Below, piece after piece: positions 1-10,032 of a DNA stretch of 64,000 bases; the stretch's first letter is position 1; each line of letters starts with the position of its first letter. A program made the translations under genes and the position numbers. Where the stretch lies: the NCBI GenBank assembly GCA_907163375.1, contig CAJQUW010003192.1:152155-216154 (forward strand), written 5' to 3'. The notes beneath the pieces are model-generated. The model was not told the DNA's origin, ran no database searches, and worked only from the letters and a program-made list of their open reading frames with translations. Source of the DNA: Prostheceraeus crozeri (taxonomy: Eukaryota > Platyhelminthes > Polycladida > Euryleptidae).

Positions 1-729
1 TCGTGTAGCATCTATGCCTTTTGTGTGCTTGATCATTTTTCTTAAACTACTCGAAATGTCAAATTGATACCATTTTCTAAAATGTGGCAATTCTGAAAAA
101 ATTAATTGAATATCATAGGCGGTAGCTACAGGTTTTCAATTCAACATATATAAAATGGAAATAGTGACCTATTTAAACAAGCTTCCTTGATGGATCCATC
201 TTTCAGAAAATAGATTAAATTGCATAACTTAAGCAGATATCGAATAGCTCAATAGTTTGTCCGCATTGATAAAAACATTCTCCATCTAAAATTTTTGCAG
301 TCCTGAAATAGAACTTTATGACTTATAGCATGTTTGACTGTTTCAAAAATTTTTTCAATTATTTGTCATCCAAATATTGATACTATTGCACAAGTATACT
401 ATATATCTAAATATTGAAGTGCTAAATTAAAATGGTTTTAATGCGCTAATTAAGTTCTTTCGTGCTCATAGTTTCTAAGGTTTTTAGCATGCAACTATTT
501 TGTCTCAACATAACCAGATGTTTGTGCTATTTTCAATGTAAGCAATCAGAAATTACGAATTTGAAAACAATATATTACCATTTCAACATATTCCAATTTG
601 ATTATGATTCTTTTGACGACACAATCAACTTTTGATCGATTTTTCAACGAGAAACGTCGTCGTGAAAACTGATATACATGCACATTCTCATATTAAATTC
701 AAAGTGAAAAAGCCTTGGGCATGTGACAT

Positions 730-855
730 CATTTGTGCGATGGAAAACCCAAGTAAAACGATGTGTTTCTTGATAGCTATAATATTTATATATAAATATA
801 TATTATAGCTATCAAGAAACACATCGCTTTACTTGGGTTTTCGATTACACAAATG
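730..855. repeat. Hairpin-forming inverted repeat (foldback/MITE-like)
   Basis: Two arms of about 55 bp are near-perfect inverted copies around an AT-rich centre (TATTTATATATAAATATA). The arms begin CATTTGTG and share AAACCCAAGTAAA and GATGTGTTTCTTGATAGCTAT. Similarity stops abruptly outside 730 and 855. No coding capacity. A small foldback element or cruciform-prone sequence. Confidence 0.75.
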
Positions 856-1995
856 AATTCAAAGTATTGGTAGGACTCCTAAAATGTGATATGTCTGCTA
901 TGAGGAACTAAGAGGAATTGAGATATTTTGTTATCAGTAAATTAAGTATGACGCTAGTAGCTCTTTAGTATTTGCAAAATTAAGATCAGATATAGCAGTA
1001 GTCAATAATAGAAATGTCTCTACGTGTTCATGGTCAATAAACCCAAATCTATGACCAAATCTCTCCTTTGATTTTGTTTTCGGGATTTCCAAATACATGT
1101 ACCTAGACTTGCAGTTAAATGCTGAAACTAAGTTGACAAAATAAATTCAGAAACATTTAGAAGCTTACCATTTTTCTGTAGTTTGATTCAAGAGGTGCAT
1201 TTTTAATTCTGATGCAAAAATCAAAGGAACTTGATGGCTTCATTGACTGGAAGAACTCACTGACTACATGCGAGTGTTCATTTTCGAGTTGTGCTCCATT
1301 TTGTGCATGATAGCTAAGCAAGATGATGAAAAAACGTAGGTGATCACAAACCGACGATGAATAAATAAAGGTGTGTAAGTAGAAATATCCTCTTGATGCG
1401 CTGACTTTTGTAATATTAAGCAGTTAACGTAAACACGCGTTCGATAGACCACGAGATAGTGCACAAGCTACTGCGCCTTGCGCAGCTTTCTGTTCCACGT
1501 GATGGGCGGATAATAATTATTAAGCAGGGACGCTGAGTCACAGCGCAGCTAGAGAATATTATCGACCGCTCATGGCTCCCGAATGCGGCCACGACCAGGC
1601 TGCCAAAAATGTGAACGAACTTCCTCAGCTGCGTGCGCGTGGCGAATTTCCATAATATAGTGACGGAAAGTTATAGAAGCGAGATATGATTACGCAGACT
1701 GAGCGAGATGCTTATGAAATTCTTTGGTTCAGTTGCATACTGATTTAATATCATAAGTTTTGCAAATTACTAGCTGAGTAATTTAGCGAACACACGAGCA
1801 AACTGATCAAAGTCGACTTGCTGATGGGCACGGTATGGAACTTAGAAACTTCAATAAATGCTTTAATTTGAGAAGCAAAATGTGTGCCGATAGAACTGCT
1901 TAGGCTCCCTTAATAATGAAAATATATGACTGATGTTGTTGCTATTGTAGCTACAGCGTACATGTAGTGAATGTGAAAGATGATGAAAAATGAGT

Positions 1996-2051
1996 AGAAG
2001 AAGAAGAAAAGGGGAACGAGTGAGTGAGTGAGAAAGAGAGAGAGAGAGAGT
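1996..2051. repeat. Purine simple repeat (AGA)n, (GAGT)n, (GA)n
   Basis: Runs of AGA, then GAGT, then GA follow one another on the plus strand. Ordinary microsatellite. Confidence 0.9.
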
Positions 2052-2896
2052 AGTGATGAAGTCACCTGAATATTTATTTTATACACACCATTTCATCAAA
2101 TATAAATGGGCATATATAAAATACTCGAAATAATAGTAGACATGCACATTTCAGGCCCACATGTTTCATATGTCGATATCCATGGAAATGACATAATGCA
2201 CTCTCTTTAAGATTTGAAAGAAATTGTTGGTGCCATCATAGAAAAATATCAACAGTTTCCTGACAATTATTCCATTATTCAATCATATAATTAAGTTTGA
2301 TGGCAAAAAAATCAGCCAGTTATCACGACGCAAAACTGTGATATAGTACAGACTTTATTATTGGGTATTTCCAGTGACGTTGCATTCCTATTTTATTGAG
2401 AGATGATTGTAATCAGAGTTTATGAGAGCTGATGATCATCCTTGTGATATGCATGAGTTCAAAAAATTGTACGGGTGAAGTTACCGCACATTGAAATCGC
2501 CATGCAATTAAAACCGCCTTTTACAACAGTTACTCATAAGCGGATCCTGCCTATTGCAAGATTTTTCTTTCATCAAACTTAGTAAATGCAAAAAAATCAT
2601 TTGTTTGGATAACCAAACAAATATTACCCAGGCATTTGATAAACGTTTTCTAAATTTCGCAAAATTCGTTAATATCGACTTACATACAAAATGTAGCAAA
2701 TATTTGTTAGGCAATTGTTACACATTTCCTAAATTTGTTAAATTTCCGAAACGTTTGTTAAACTATTCAAATCTTATGAATTTTCCAAGTAAATACCAAA
2801 TATTTGGTAAAGGTGATACGTTTATTTTTCTCCGGAGGCATGCATCAGTCAACAAATTCAATCAGTCATACGGATTCGAATCGAAGCTCTGTTTGC

Positions 2897-2950
2897 AATT
2901 GGTCAAACCGAGCATGATCACGCAGCTGTCTGCGATGCTTTTGACCAATT
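2897..2950 (+). promoter_or_regulatory. Inverted CCAAT-box palindrome, possible promoter
   Basis: AATTGGTCAAACCGAGCAT is followed, after about 15 bp, by its near-complement ATGCTTTTGACCAATT, so an ATTGG and a CCAAT box face each other. The next 120 bp are less AT-rich than the surroundings and end in a perfect donor GTAAGT at 3066. This looks like a TATA-less promoter for the downstream gene. It is an inference; no transcript evidence is available. Confidence 0.3.
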
Positions 2951-3065
2951 ACGACAGTGAATCGAAAACCATCATTCATTTTGCTTTGATCGCGTTCAGC
3001 ATAGCGACGTCTTTGTCAGAGCCGTGTGAAGTCTACAAGTTCGTGGAGATTGGAGATAAGTTCAA
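2951..3065 (+). other. Candidate 5' leader exon of the DUF7869-like gene
   Basis: The stretch ends CAA followed by GTAAGT (3066-3071). A matching acceptor, TTTGTATTGCAG, ends at 4252, and an ATG follows at 4260 in the frame of the next coding block. The true 5' edge is not visible; 2951 is only the end of the CCAAT palindrome. A 171-codon open frame at 2554-3069 overlaps it but has no recognisable motif, so I do not call it a protein. Confidence 0.25.
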
Positions 3066-4252
3066 GTAAGTCAGCGATTCTATGTAGCCTACATGTAGCG
3101 GTGCATGCACTTTAATGTACTTTTCTATCAAGGAAGTAAGCAAGAGTCCACGTATGCTAGTTTTAGTATGAGTTTTAGTATAGCAGAAAATGCGCAATGA
3201 AAGCGCTGGGAATTGAATTGTATTGATTTCTATCTCACATCTGAGAAATGGGGTCTCCTTCACACAGAAATGCTGGTTTTAGTGTATAGGGTATGTTGTT
3301 TACAGAGGTCTTCATAAGCTCAAGTAGACTATGCAATTGATCAAGTACGCTATAATTTGCTACATCCGATGACCATTCGCGTGCTCCTCAGCACCAAGGC
3401 TCTACTCGCCCGATGTAGTGAACAAGCAAACTTCAGATGCTAGTTAAGTAAATAGAATTGTTATTTTGCCGATGCTTGAATGCTGATGGTGAATTGCAGC
3501 ATGGCTGGGCACATTATTTAACAAATTTGTGCATTTTATTTATATTAAGCTGGCTAGTGAAAGATTGGCCTGCATGCAAATAAATGTTACTTGCCGAAAA
3601 GTTGAAACTAAACCAGAACACAATATATCCTATGCACTCTATTGATTAGGCTTTCCAAAATGCACTTGGTAGGCCAATGTAGGCCTCCATGGGTGAAGCT
3701 GCACGTGCATCGATGAAGGCCTATAGTCTGACAAGAGAATGGCTCTTTGACGCCGGAAAACAGCCATAAGAAATGCACGCCCATTGCCAGATATGTCAGT
3801 GGACCGGTTGGCATTGACGCGGAGCGATCCGAGCTGCGCATGTTCATTTTAAATGAAGCTATATATGGGCTAGTCCAATCAATTTAGCAGATTCTTTAGG
3901 CTTGCTGACTGCAGTGAATTCGTCTCTGACCCATGAAATAGTACACCTATGACCAACAGAATTATATTGAAATTATCATTTTCTCTTATTTTATTATCAC
4001 TCTTTTCAAGTATGGTGCATGTGCGAGTGGGGGCAGTTAATTTTATAGTATAATCACATGCGTTTTAATCAACTTTCGTGCCGTGAATTGTTCTGATGTG
4101 CAACATCGTATTATGTAGGCCTAAGCAAGAATTCCGTGTGCGTCATCAGCAAGTTCGCTTCAGACACCTCAGGAATCCAAAATTCATATGTGCACTGTGT
4201 AGCGACAAGAGCAAAGTAGGTCTATGCTTACATTCGTCAATTTGTATTGCAG
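3066..4252 (+). other. Candidate intron / non-coding stretch
   Basis: Bounded by GTAAGT and by a pyrimidine-rich TTTGTATTGCAG. It contains no supportable gene. Confidence 0.3.
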
Positions 4253-5909
4253 ATTGAAAATGCAAGCGGACAAAAGCGATGGCTATTGGACGAAGTTTTT
4301 GAACGATGAAGTTGATTCAGACATATTCTGGGATGATTCAAATGCTTTTTCATGCAAAATCCCGCAATCATCTGGGTATATCTCCTCATGTGACGTCATG
4401 CAAATCAATGTGCTTGGTGATTGTAACGCTCCAGTTTTGTGTGCGACGAATGCAGAGAAGACTGGAGAGAACATCGAAACGCCACAGAAAACATCGAAGT
4501 CAGAAGATGTGCTATAGAGAGAGAAAACGAATCTCAGATATCCGAAAATCCTGAAATGCAGAAATCAAATGTAGATAGTGTAGTGGTGCAAAATACATGC
4601 TTCCATGATGAAACTAAGCCGCGATCAAAAGGTTTTAGATGTCAATTCTTGTCTGACAGCATTAGGCAAAATATTTTTGATAGCTTTTGCTGAAAAAGCA
4701 TTCAAGGGAAGCGTGACTTCATACAATATAATGTGAATTGTAAGCCAATTGAAGGCTCTGGGCAAAATAGAAAAATAGATAAATCGTTTCAATACAGGCT
4801 TGCAGATCAAATGGTGTGCGAAGCATTTTTCATGCGAACGCTAGGTCTTCAAAGCGACTCAATTATTCGTTCAGTATATGACAACATTCCGGAATCGAAC
4901 TACGCCTATAAAACTGGTGCCTCTCCAGATAAGAGAAGTAGGTATGCACCAGCCAATATGTTTCCATCCGAGTACAAGGAAAGCATTGTACAATACATTG
5001 AATCACACAACCCCTGCATTTCCCATTGAATCTGAAAGATCGCTATCATCACCAGGAAAACTGAAAGTCGTATCAGTAGATATGCAAAAAGTTTTGCAAA
5101 TTCCCAAGTTGCACACGAAAGATTCGTTTTCTTCACGTAAGTTGAACATGTTCAACGAGACGTTCGCTGAAGTTCACGCAAATAGTGAATCCGTATGCGT
5201 ACTTTGGCACGAGTGCGAGGCTGGCAGAAAGGCTTCTGATATCGCTTCAGCTTATTTCCATTTTATAACGAATTATTGTAGAGATCATGAGGAAGTCATT
5301 TTTTATGCAGATAATTGTGATGCACAAAACAAGAACAAGACTCTGATGTGTGCATTTCTTCGCATTGTGAACAGCGATGCAGTAAATACCAATAGAATTA
5401 CCTTGAAATTTTTAGAAGCAGGTCATACCTATATGACTGCTGATAGCGTTCATGCTTCCATATCGAAGAAAATAAAGAATGCAGAATTATTTGATTTTGA
5501 TGACTATGTGAATGCCATTCAAAAATCTCGGCGGCAACTGCAAGTACATACACTTACACACACAGACATGATGATTTTTGAAAAGTCCATGACATTAACT
5601 AGAATAGCCGGCTTCAGCAAGTTCTGAATTATACAGTTTCGTCGTGAATCATTCAGTCTATTTGTTAAACATGATTACAACGATGACTTCACTGAAATCA
5701 ATCTTCTGAAGCGAAAGATATCGCCAATTGTGTTCAACCAAGTAACTGTTGCAAGACAGAATGGACGTAGAGGAAATTCCAAAGAGAAGTACATCGACCT
5801 CCAGAAACTTGCATCCTCCATGCCTGTTTCGCGTCGGCACTTTTTCTTTAGTTTGCAAGTCAATTCTGAGTCGGTGGATCTCTCAGTTATCAGAGACATT
5901 GATTTCTAA
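4253..5909 (+). pseudogene. Broken DUF7869-like (RNase H-fold, transposase-like) gene
   Basis: Four plus-strand coding blocks together resemble the animal DUF7869 family, uncharacterised proteins that look transposase-derived. The block at 4260 starts MQADKSDGYW. The block near 4640-5029 carries IRQNIFDSF, ADQMVCEAFFMRTLG and a DKRSRYAP segment. The block from about 5030 carries the family core: SVDMQKVLQIP, LWHECEAGRKASDIAS, FYADNCDAQNKN and FLEAGHTYM. A final block (5628-5909) ends KRKISPIVF...IRDIDF before TAA. Damage: a frame change near 4450-4517, in-frame TGA at 4691 and at 5625, and a frame change near 5029 where the Cys/His-rich middle expected of the family seems lost. A spliced leader is plausible (2951-3065). 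It may be an old transposon or a once-domesticated host gene; the sequence does not decide. Confidence 0.6.
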
Positions 5910-5935
5910 GGAACGATGAGTAGTACTAGGTATGA

Positions 5936-5968
5936 GATCCGGCGCACCGCTTCGCTAAGCACCGGATC
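5936..5968. repeat. Short hairpin GATCCGG...CCGGATC
   Basis: GATCCGG and CCGGATC enclose a 19-base GC-rich loop just after the DUF7869-like gene, at the approximate left edge of the Polinton-1 fragment. It could be a structured end, but this is unproven. Confidence 0.4.
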
Positions 5969-6010
5969 ACACTCCCAAATAGATACGAATGGAACTGTAA
6001 ACAAAGAATA

Positions 6011-6186
6011 GGAAAATACAAAAATAGGAAAAGCGCCTTAAATTTATAAAAATACAAATGAGGAAAAAATGTTTATGATCAAATGTAATAAAAATACAAA
6101 TGGGAAAATACAAAAATAGGAAAGTACCTTAAATTATAAAAATGCAAATGAGGAAAAAATGTTTATGACCAAATGTAATAAAAATG
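6011..6186 (+). repeat. 92-bp direct tandem repeat, two copies
   Basis: The unit begins GGAAAATACAAAAATAGGAAA and runs to AAATGTAATAAAAATAC. Copies start at 6011 and 6103 and differ by a few substitutions and small indels. Non-coding, AT-rich. Confidence 0.85.
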
Positions 6187-6214
6187 TATAATAAAATAAT
6201 GATAATTACAAAAA

Positions 6215-6430
6215 ATGAATATGAACAAAAATATTCATTTAAAAATGGAAGATGAAAAAACAAAAGAACCATCAGCCCCTTTATATCCTTCATTATCATA
6301 TGAAATGGATATAGCAAAACACAAAGATAGAGTCAGATACATGAAAGAAAAAGAATCCCAATTATTACTTAGACTAGATCATTATGATAAATTAAGAAAT
6401 CGATGGACGATAGTTAAGAATGTGATGTAA
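6215..6430 (+). CDS. Small Polinton-1 protein with PSAP/LYPxL late-domain motif
   Basis: A 71-residue basic, mostly helical protein starting MNMNKNIHLKM. Residues about 19-28 read EPSAPLYPSL, overlaying a PSAP motif (TSG101-binding type) on LYPSL (the LYPxL, ALIX-binding type). Both are known in viral proteins that recruit ESCRT machinery. The C-terminal half (KDRVRYMKEKESQLLLRLD) suggests a helix. A second PSAPLYP occurs 40 codons downstream in another short open frame (6455-6655). Function is inferred from the motifs only; I do not recognise the protein as a known Polinton gene. Confidence 0.45.
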   Translation: MNMNKNIHLKMEDEKTKEPSAPLYPSLSYEMDIAKHKDRVRYMKEKESQLLLRLDHYDKLRNRWTIVKNVM

Positions 6431-6603
6431 CACAATTCCGCTGAAGACCCAAAAGTGATGAAAGGTGAAAACCCGTCAGTTACACCATCAGCCCCTTTAT
6501 ATCCGATGTGTAAAATCAACCATTTTTTTGCGCAAAATTGTTTCTTATTCAACAAAATTGACACGAAATTACATACACAATATTTGCACATTTTCAACAG
6601 TAA

Positions 6604-6910
6604 TTTACAAAATGTCAAGAAATGTCTCCTCGTTAGGAGAGATTTTACTCTGTAATTAAATTTGAAAAAGTCTCCTATCCAAGAGACATTTGCATTACTA
6701 TATAATGATATTAGTAGTGTGTATGAATTGACACATTTACAAAATGTCAAGAAATGTCTCCTGGTTAGGAGAGATTTTACTCTGTAATTAAATTTGAAAA
6801 AGTCTCCTATCCAGGAGACATTTGCATTACTATATAATGATATAAGTAGTGTGTATGAATTGACACATTTACAAAATGTCAAGAAATGTCTCCTCGTTAG
6901 GAGACATAGT
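6604..6910 (+). repeat. 132-bp tandem repeat with embedded hairpins
   Basis: Copies start at 6604, 6736 and 6868 (period exactly 132 bp, about 2.3 copies). Each unit carries TCTCCT-NNTT-AGGAGA and TCTCCTATCCAGGAGA hairpins; in the last partial unit ATGTCTCCT-CGTT-AGGAGACAT is perfect. Because 132 is divisible by three, the minus strand reads as a repeated 44-residue peptide, but I take that as chance. Confidence 0.9.
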
Positions 6911-6932
6911 GAGAATGTTACATTTTATAATG

Positions 6933-7556
6933 TCAGAACTCCATTGGGCTTTCCATTCTTGGGCTTTCCATTCTTGGGGTTTGCATTCTTGAGGTTTGCA
7001 TTATTTCGTCAAATGTTTTTCCGCGTCGTCCATTTTTAATGTGCGATGAAATTATTCGAAAATTGATTTTAAAGAATGTTGCGGATTCATGAGAATCGGC
7101 GATGAACGGATATTGTAAATAAAAGTTATAAAGTCTTCTTAAAAACGCGACATAACTGCGGGAATATTGGAAATAGTCACTAAATGTATTTCCCGCACGT
7201 AGAATTTTGAATGCACGTCCCTTCAAGATAGCTAGTTCCAAACTACTGTTCTCATGATGATTTTCGTAGTTTTCAATTCTTTGTAAGAAAACACGTAGAG
7301 TCGTCAGAGTTACTTCTTTATTCAATTCCTCGTTGAAATTAAATGATGACGACGATTCACAAGGTGCAGTTAAAGATGTTTCAAAAGTTTCTATAATTCA
7401 CCATTGTTTGTATAAATAATCTTCCTCTTCTTTTATCTTAATATTCCTCCTTCTGTACTCTTGGAAAACTTCTTCACATCGTCTCTTCTCTTCTTCGTTT
7501 GTAATGATGTTTAAAATGTCCATTCTCAAATTGTTGAATTCGGTAAGTCGAGACAT
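6933..7556 (-). pseudogene. Polinton-1 minus-strand gene, unrecognised, broken
   Basis: A coding-like minus-strand stretch starts with MSRLTEFNNLRMDIL at 7556 and ends in a short repeated tail (RMESP, RMQTP type) encoded by 15-bp repeats at 6943-7000. The middle (LRVFLQRIENYE, FLRRLYNFYLQYPF) is helical and charged. It diverges from the protease gene downstream. No family recognised; it may be a minor structural or regulatory protein of the element. It looks broken, with about one break. Confidence 0.4.
6943..7000. repeat. 15-bp tandem repeat (TTGGGCTTTCCATTC)
   Basis: About four imperfect copies of TTGGGCTTTCCATTC, the later ones drifting to TTGAGGTTTGCATT. They encode the repeated tail of the minus-strand protein. 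Confidence 0.85.
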
Positions 7557-7634
7557 AATATTAGACTTTCGCAGATGAATCGTGGAAGACAGTCACGTAG
7601 TACACTCACAGAAAGAATGAAAATTGACAATACG

Positions 7635-7711
7635 TGGCAGAATCTGCTCCTAATGGCAACGGTTGCTACTTGTGGCAGCATCTGCTCTAATGGCAACCGC
7701 TGCTGCTTGTC
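7635..7711. repeat. 38-bp tandem duplication
   Basis: TGGCAGAATCTGCTCCTAAT at 7635 recurs as TGGCAGCATCTGCTCTAATG at 7673, two copies about 85 percent alike, in the gap between the divergent gene pair. Confidence 0.8.
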
Positions 7712-7871
7712 GCAGACAATGATCTCATGCATAATGCGACTAGAGGTCGCCTTGCTGGGGAACAAAGCTCTGAGTCAGACAGGTTGTCTCTCATTATCAG
7801 ATGTCACATAATCTCATGTCGGCAATCAATTCTTTTGAGAAACTTCTGAAATAGAATTTATCTCATGTAAA

Positions 7872-8309
7872 ATGACTGACCTGATCGAGTTTTTTAAATT
7901 ATATGGAACGCAAACCACGACAAATTTTGACCTAAAGAAAATCGCTAATCGATTAGGAATAAAGAATTTTCATGTCCTAATGAGAGACGAATTACAATTG
8001 ATCAAAAATAAGCCAACTGTAAATTTCGTAACCAATCTCCACACGTCAGATCAAAAAGGCGTACATTGGTCAGCGGGACATAGGAATAAAATAAACGGTT
8101 CTAATTATTATTTTGACTCATACGGACTTCCACCTACGAATGAAGTAAGAGAAATACTTGGAAATGGTATTTATAATACATTTCAAATTCAAAAACCAAG
8201 AACTACTTACTGTGGGCAATTATGTCTTTATGTTTTATTGAAATTACAGGAAGGAGTACCATTTCTAGATATTATGTTAGAATTGAATAATAATAATAAT
8301 GATAATTAA
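7872..8309 (+). CDS. Polinton-1 adenain-like cysteine protease (PRO)
   Basis: A 145-residue frame matching the adenovirus/Polinton maturation protease family in size range and motif order. GVHW holds the catalytic His (about H65), YYFDSYGLPP holds the acidic residue (about D82), and TYCGQLCLYVL near 111-121 holds the CGxxC segment with the nucleophile Cys (about C118). In the family this enzyme cleaves capsid and core precursors in assembling particles. The frame reads through without interruption and ends in an Asn-rich tail. The integrase remnant converges on it, ending within four bases. Start chosen at MTDLIEFF, which suits the family N-terminus. Confidence 0.85.
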   Translation: MTDLIEFFKLYGTQTTTNFDLKKIANRLGIKNFHVLMRDELQLIKNKPTVNFVTNLHTSDQKGVHWSAGHRNKINGSNYYFDSYGLPPTNEVREILGNGIYNTFQIQKPRTTYCGQLCLYVLLKLQEGVPFLDIMLELNNNNNDN

Positions 8310-8799
8310 AAATCGCTTCGTTGTAATTCATTTTGATAAAATCGGCCTCTGATATCTTCATCATCTAAATCTTTGATTTCGTAAGTAATCTGATAAGTTT
8401 GATTTATTTTGCAAACTTCAAATATCTCTTTCGTCCAGTATCCAACAAAGCCTTTTTCAAATTTATTCTTATATTTAAATATTCGCACCCTATCTCCAAT
8501 TTTAAATTTCGGCTTACGTTTCTGTACATTCGGATTATTCTCATTCGAATAATTATTTTCGAATATTTTCTTTCGTATTAAACCAGGATCGTCAGAAGCC
8601 TTCTTTGGAGTTTCTTCAATACCTGAATGAACTTTATTATTGTACTCATCTACAATTCCTGGTAATATTTTTAACCATTTCTAATTTCCTTGCTGAGTAA
8701 ATTTTTTGAAGATCTTACCTTTTAGCGTTCTATTAAAGCGCTCTATTACTACAGCTTTTCCTGCATTTTCTGTGGAATAAACAGATTCAAATAGTGGAT
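8306..8799 (-). pseudogene. Polinton-1 integrase, C-terminal remnant
   Basis: The minus strand encodes STENAGKAVVIERFNRTLK, the end of an rve integrase core with the catalytic Glu region, then ILPGIVDEYNNKVHSGIEETP, then the family C-terminal module VRIFKYKNKFEKGF...GYWTKEIF...RFYQNELQ. This is the retroviral-type integrase found in Polintons, where it joins element ends to target DNA. Only the C-terminal third is present and it abuts the fibre-like gene. Broken fossil. Confidence 0.8.
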
Positions 8800-9552
8800 C
8801 ACGTGTTTACGTGTATGAAAAGATTTACGTGTATGAATGGACAACAACTTCGTGATAACTTTATTAATTTTCTGTTGCACTTTATCTATTGCGTCAAGCA
8901 GCGTGTGATGTACTTTAATTTCTTTGCTATTAACTTGCATTTTCTCCTGGTTAATCTTCAACGCCGTCTTAAGAGCATTCAATTGTGCTTTATCACTGAC
9001 CTTTTCATTAAGTGTTTTTACTTCATTTATCATTTTATTCATGAACTTCACTTGTTGTGTAATTCTGCTACTCAATTCGTCAACACTTTTTTGGAATGTA
9101 GATTGCAGTTGTTGCAACTGTTGTAATAATTTTTGATTCTTTTCAGTAACTTTGACTAACTCTTCTTTCAGTTGTTTATTTTGATTTGTATTCTTTATAA
9201 TGGCACCCCTTGAAGTTATTGATAATAGGATTACAATCTTTGATTGTTCTGTTATTTTTTTATGAAGTGTTGATATATCTACTTCTAGATCTTTATTCTT
9301 TTTATCAAGTTTTAATAATTTTTTTGTTAATGATTTGTCGTTAAATTTTAGCAACTCTAATTCATTTATTAGTGGAGCCACCTGTCTATCAACATATTCT
9401 TTATTTGCTAATTCAGTATTTTGTTGTGGAAGAATAGAAAGATGTAACGGTCCTGTTAAAACGTCTCCAGTTTTCATGATATAGTTGTCTAGGTCTATGT
9501 CTGATTCTTGATTAATTGAAATGTAAGCGCCTCCTCCAACATTTGTCAACAT
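8800..9552 (-). pseudogene. Polinton-1 fibre-like coiled-coil protein
   Basis: The N-terminus reads MLTNVGGGAYISIN, then MKTGDVLTGPLHLSI and NTELANKEYVDRQV. This G-x-LTGPLxL...ANKxYVD pattern is typical of phage tail-fibre shafts. Residues about 60-230 are a long coiled coil rich in Lys, Glu, Leu and Gln, with LLQQLQQLQ and repeated heptads. A fibre or attachment role is an inference from these features; I cannot name a Polinton family. The gene is divergent from the zinc-finger gene, start to start about 20 bp apart. Its end runs into the integrase remnant, so it may be incomplete. Confidence 0.5.
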
Positions 9553-9572
9553 CATTTTTCCTGTTTAAAAAT

Positions 9573-10019
9573 ATGTTATCTAACGAGGACTTTGAAGGCC
9601 CACGTTCCGAAGAAGAAGTTGAACAAATGTTAGAACAACAAATGTTACAACAACAAGTGCTAGAACAGTCGCAACCAGTAAAAAAAACGTGTGCTGAATG
9701 TGGAAAAGACATAACATCTAAGAATTTTGCACGTCATCAAAAAAGATGTCAATTACCAACACAACCAAAAATAAAAGATAGACAATGTTTGAATTGTAAT
9801 AAATATTTCACTGCCCAGGGTTTTACTAATCATTCTAAGTCATGTACAATTAACACACGTAAATGTACTAGTTGTGAAATTCTTAAACCCAAAACAGAAT
9901 TTTATGATAGCAAATACCAATGTAAAGAATGTTTAAAAGCACAAGTGCGATGTAATAAATGTAACAAAGTTGTAATGAAGAGAAACTTCGCACGTCATAC
10001 AACAATTTGTCATGAGTAA
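9573..10019 (+). CDS. Polinton-1 protein with Cys/His zinc-binding modules
   Basis: The start is taken as MLSNEDFEGP, just after a TTTAAAAAT leader, rather than an in-frame upstream ATG that overlaps the divergent gene. A Gln/Glu-rich N-terminus (MLEQQMLQQQVLEQ) is followed by CAECGKDITSKNFARHQKRC, CLNCNKYFTAQGFTNHSKSC, CTSCEILKPKTEFYDSKYQC and CNKCNKVVMKRNFARHTTIC. These are C2HC/C2H2-like knuckles of a kind seen in nucleic-acid-binding viral proteins. The frame is uninterrupted (148 residues). Probably a DNA- or RNA-binding accessory protein; the exact role is unknown. Confidence 0.6.
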   Translation: MLSNEDFEGPRSEEEVEQMLEQQMLQQQVLEQSQPVKKTCAECGKDITSKNFARHQKRCQLPTQPKIKDRQCLNCNKYFTAQGFTNHSKSCTINTRKCTSCEILKPKTEFYDSKYQCKECLKAQVRCNKCNKVVMKRNFARHTTICHE

Positions 10020-10032
10020 TTAAATTTTCTAT

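Larger units (their letters stand above)
1..2480. other. AT-rich non-coding stretch
   Basis: I see no supportable gene, RNA gene or transposase here. Open frames are short and without recognisable motifs. The only structured items are the hairpin at 730-855 and the simple repeat near 1996-2051, listed separately. Confidence 0.6.

Noticed and set aside
740-846. microRNA precursor
   Set aside because: The stem is much longer and more perfect than a typical precursor and has sharp edges, fitting a small foldback element better.
2554-3069. 171-codon plus-strand open frame
   Set aside because: No motif, composition changes sharply at about 2820, and the end coincides with a splice donor. Better explained as promoter plus leader exon.
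6382-6882. 166-codon minus-strand frame with a repeated 44-residue peptide
   Set aside because: Produced by the 132-bp tandem repeat, whose length is divisible by three. The hairpins and AT content argue for non-coding DNA.
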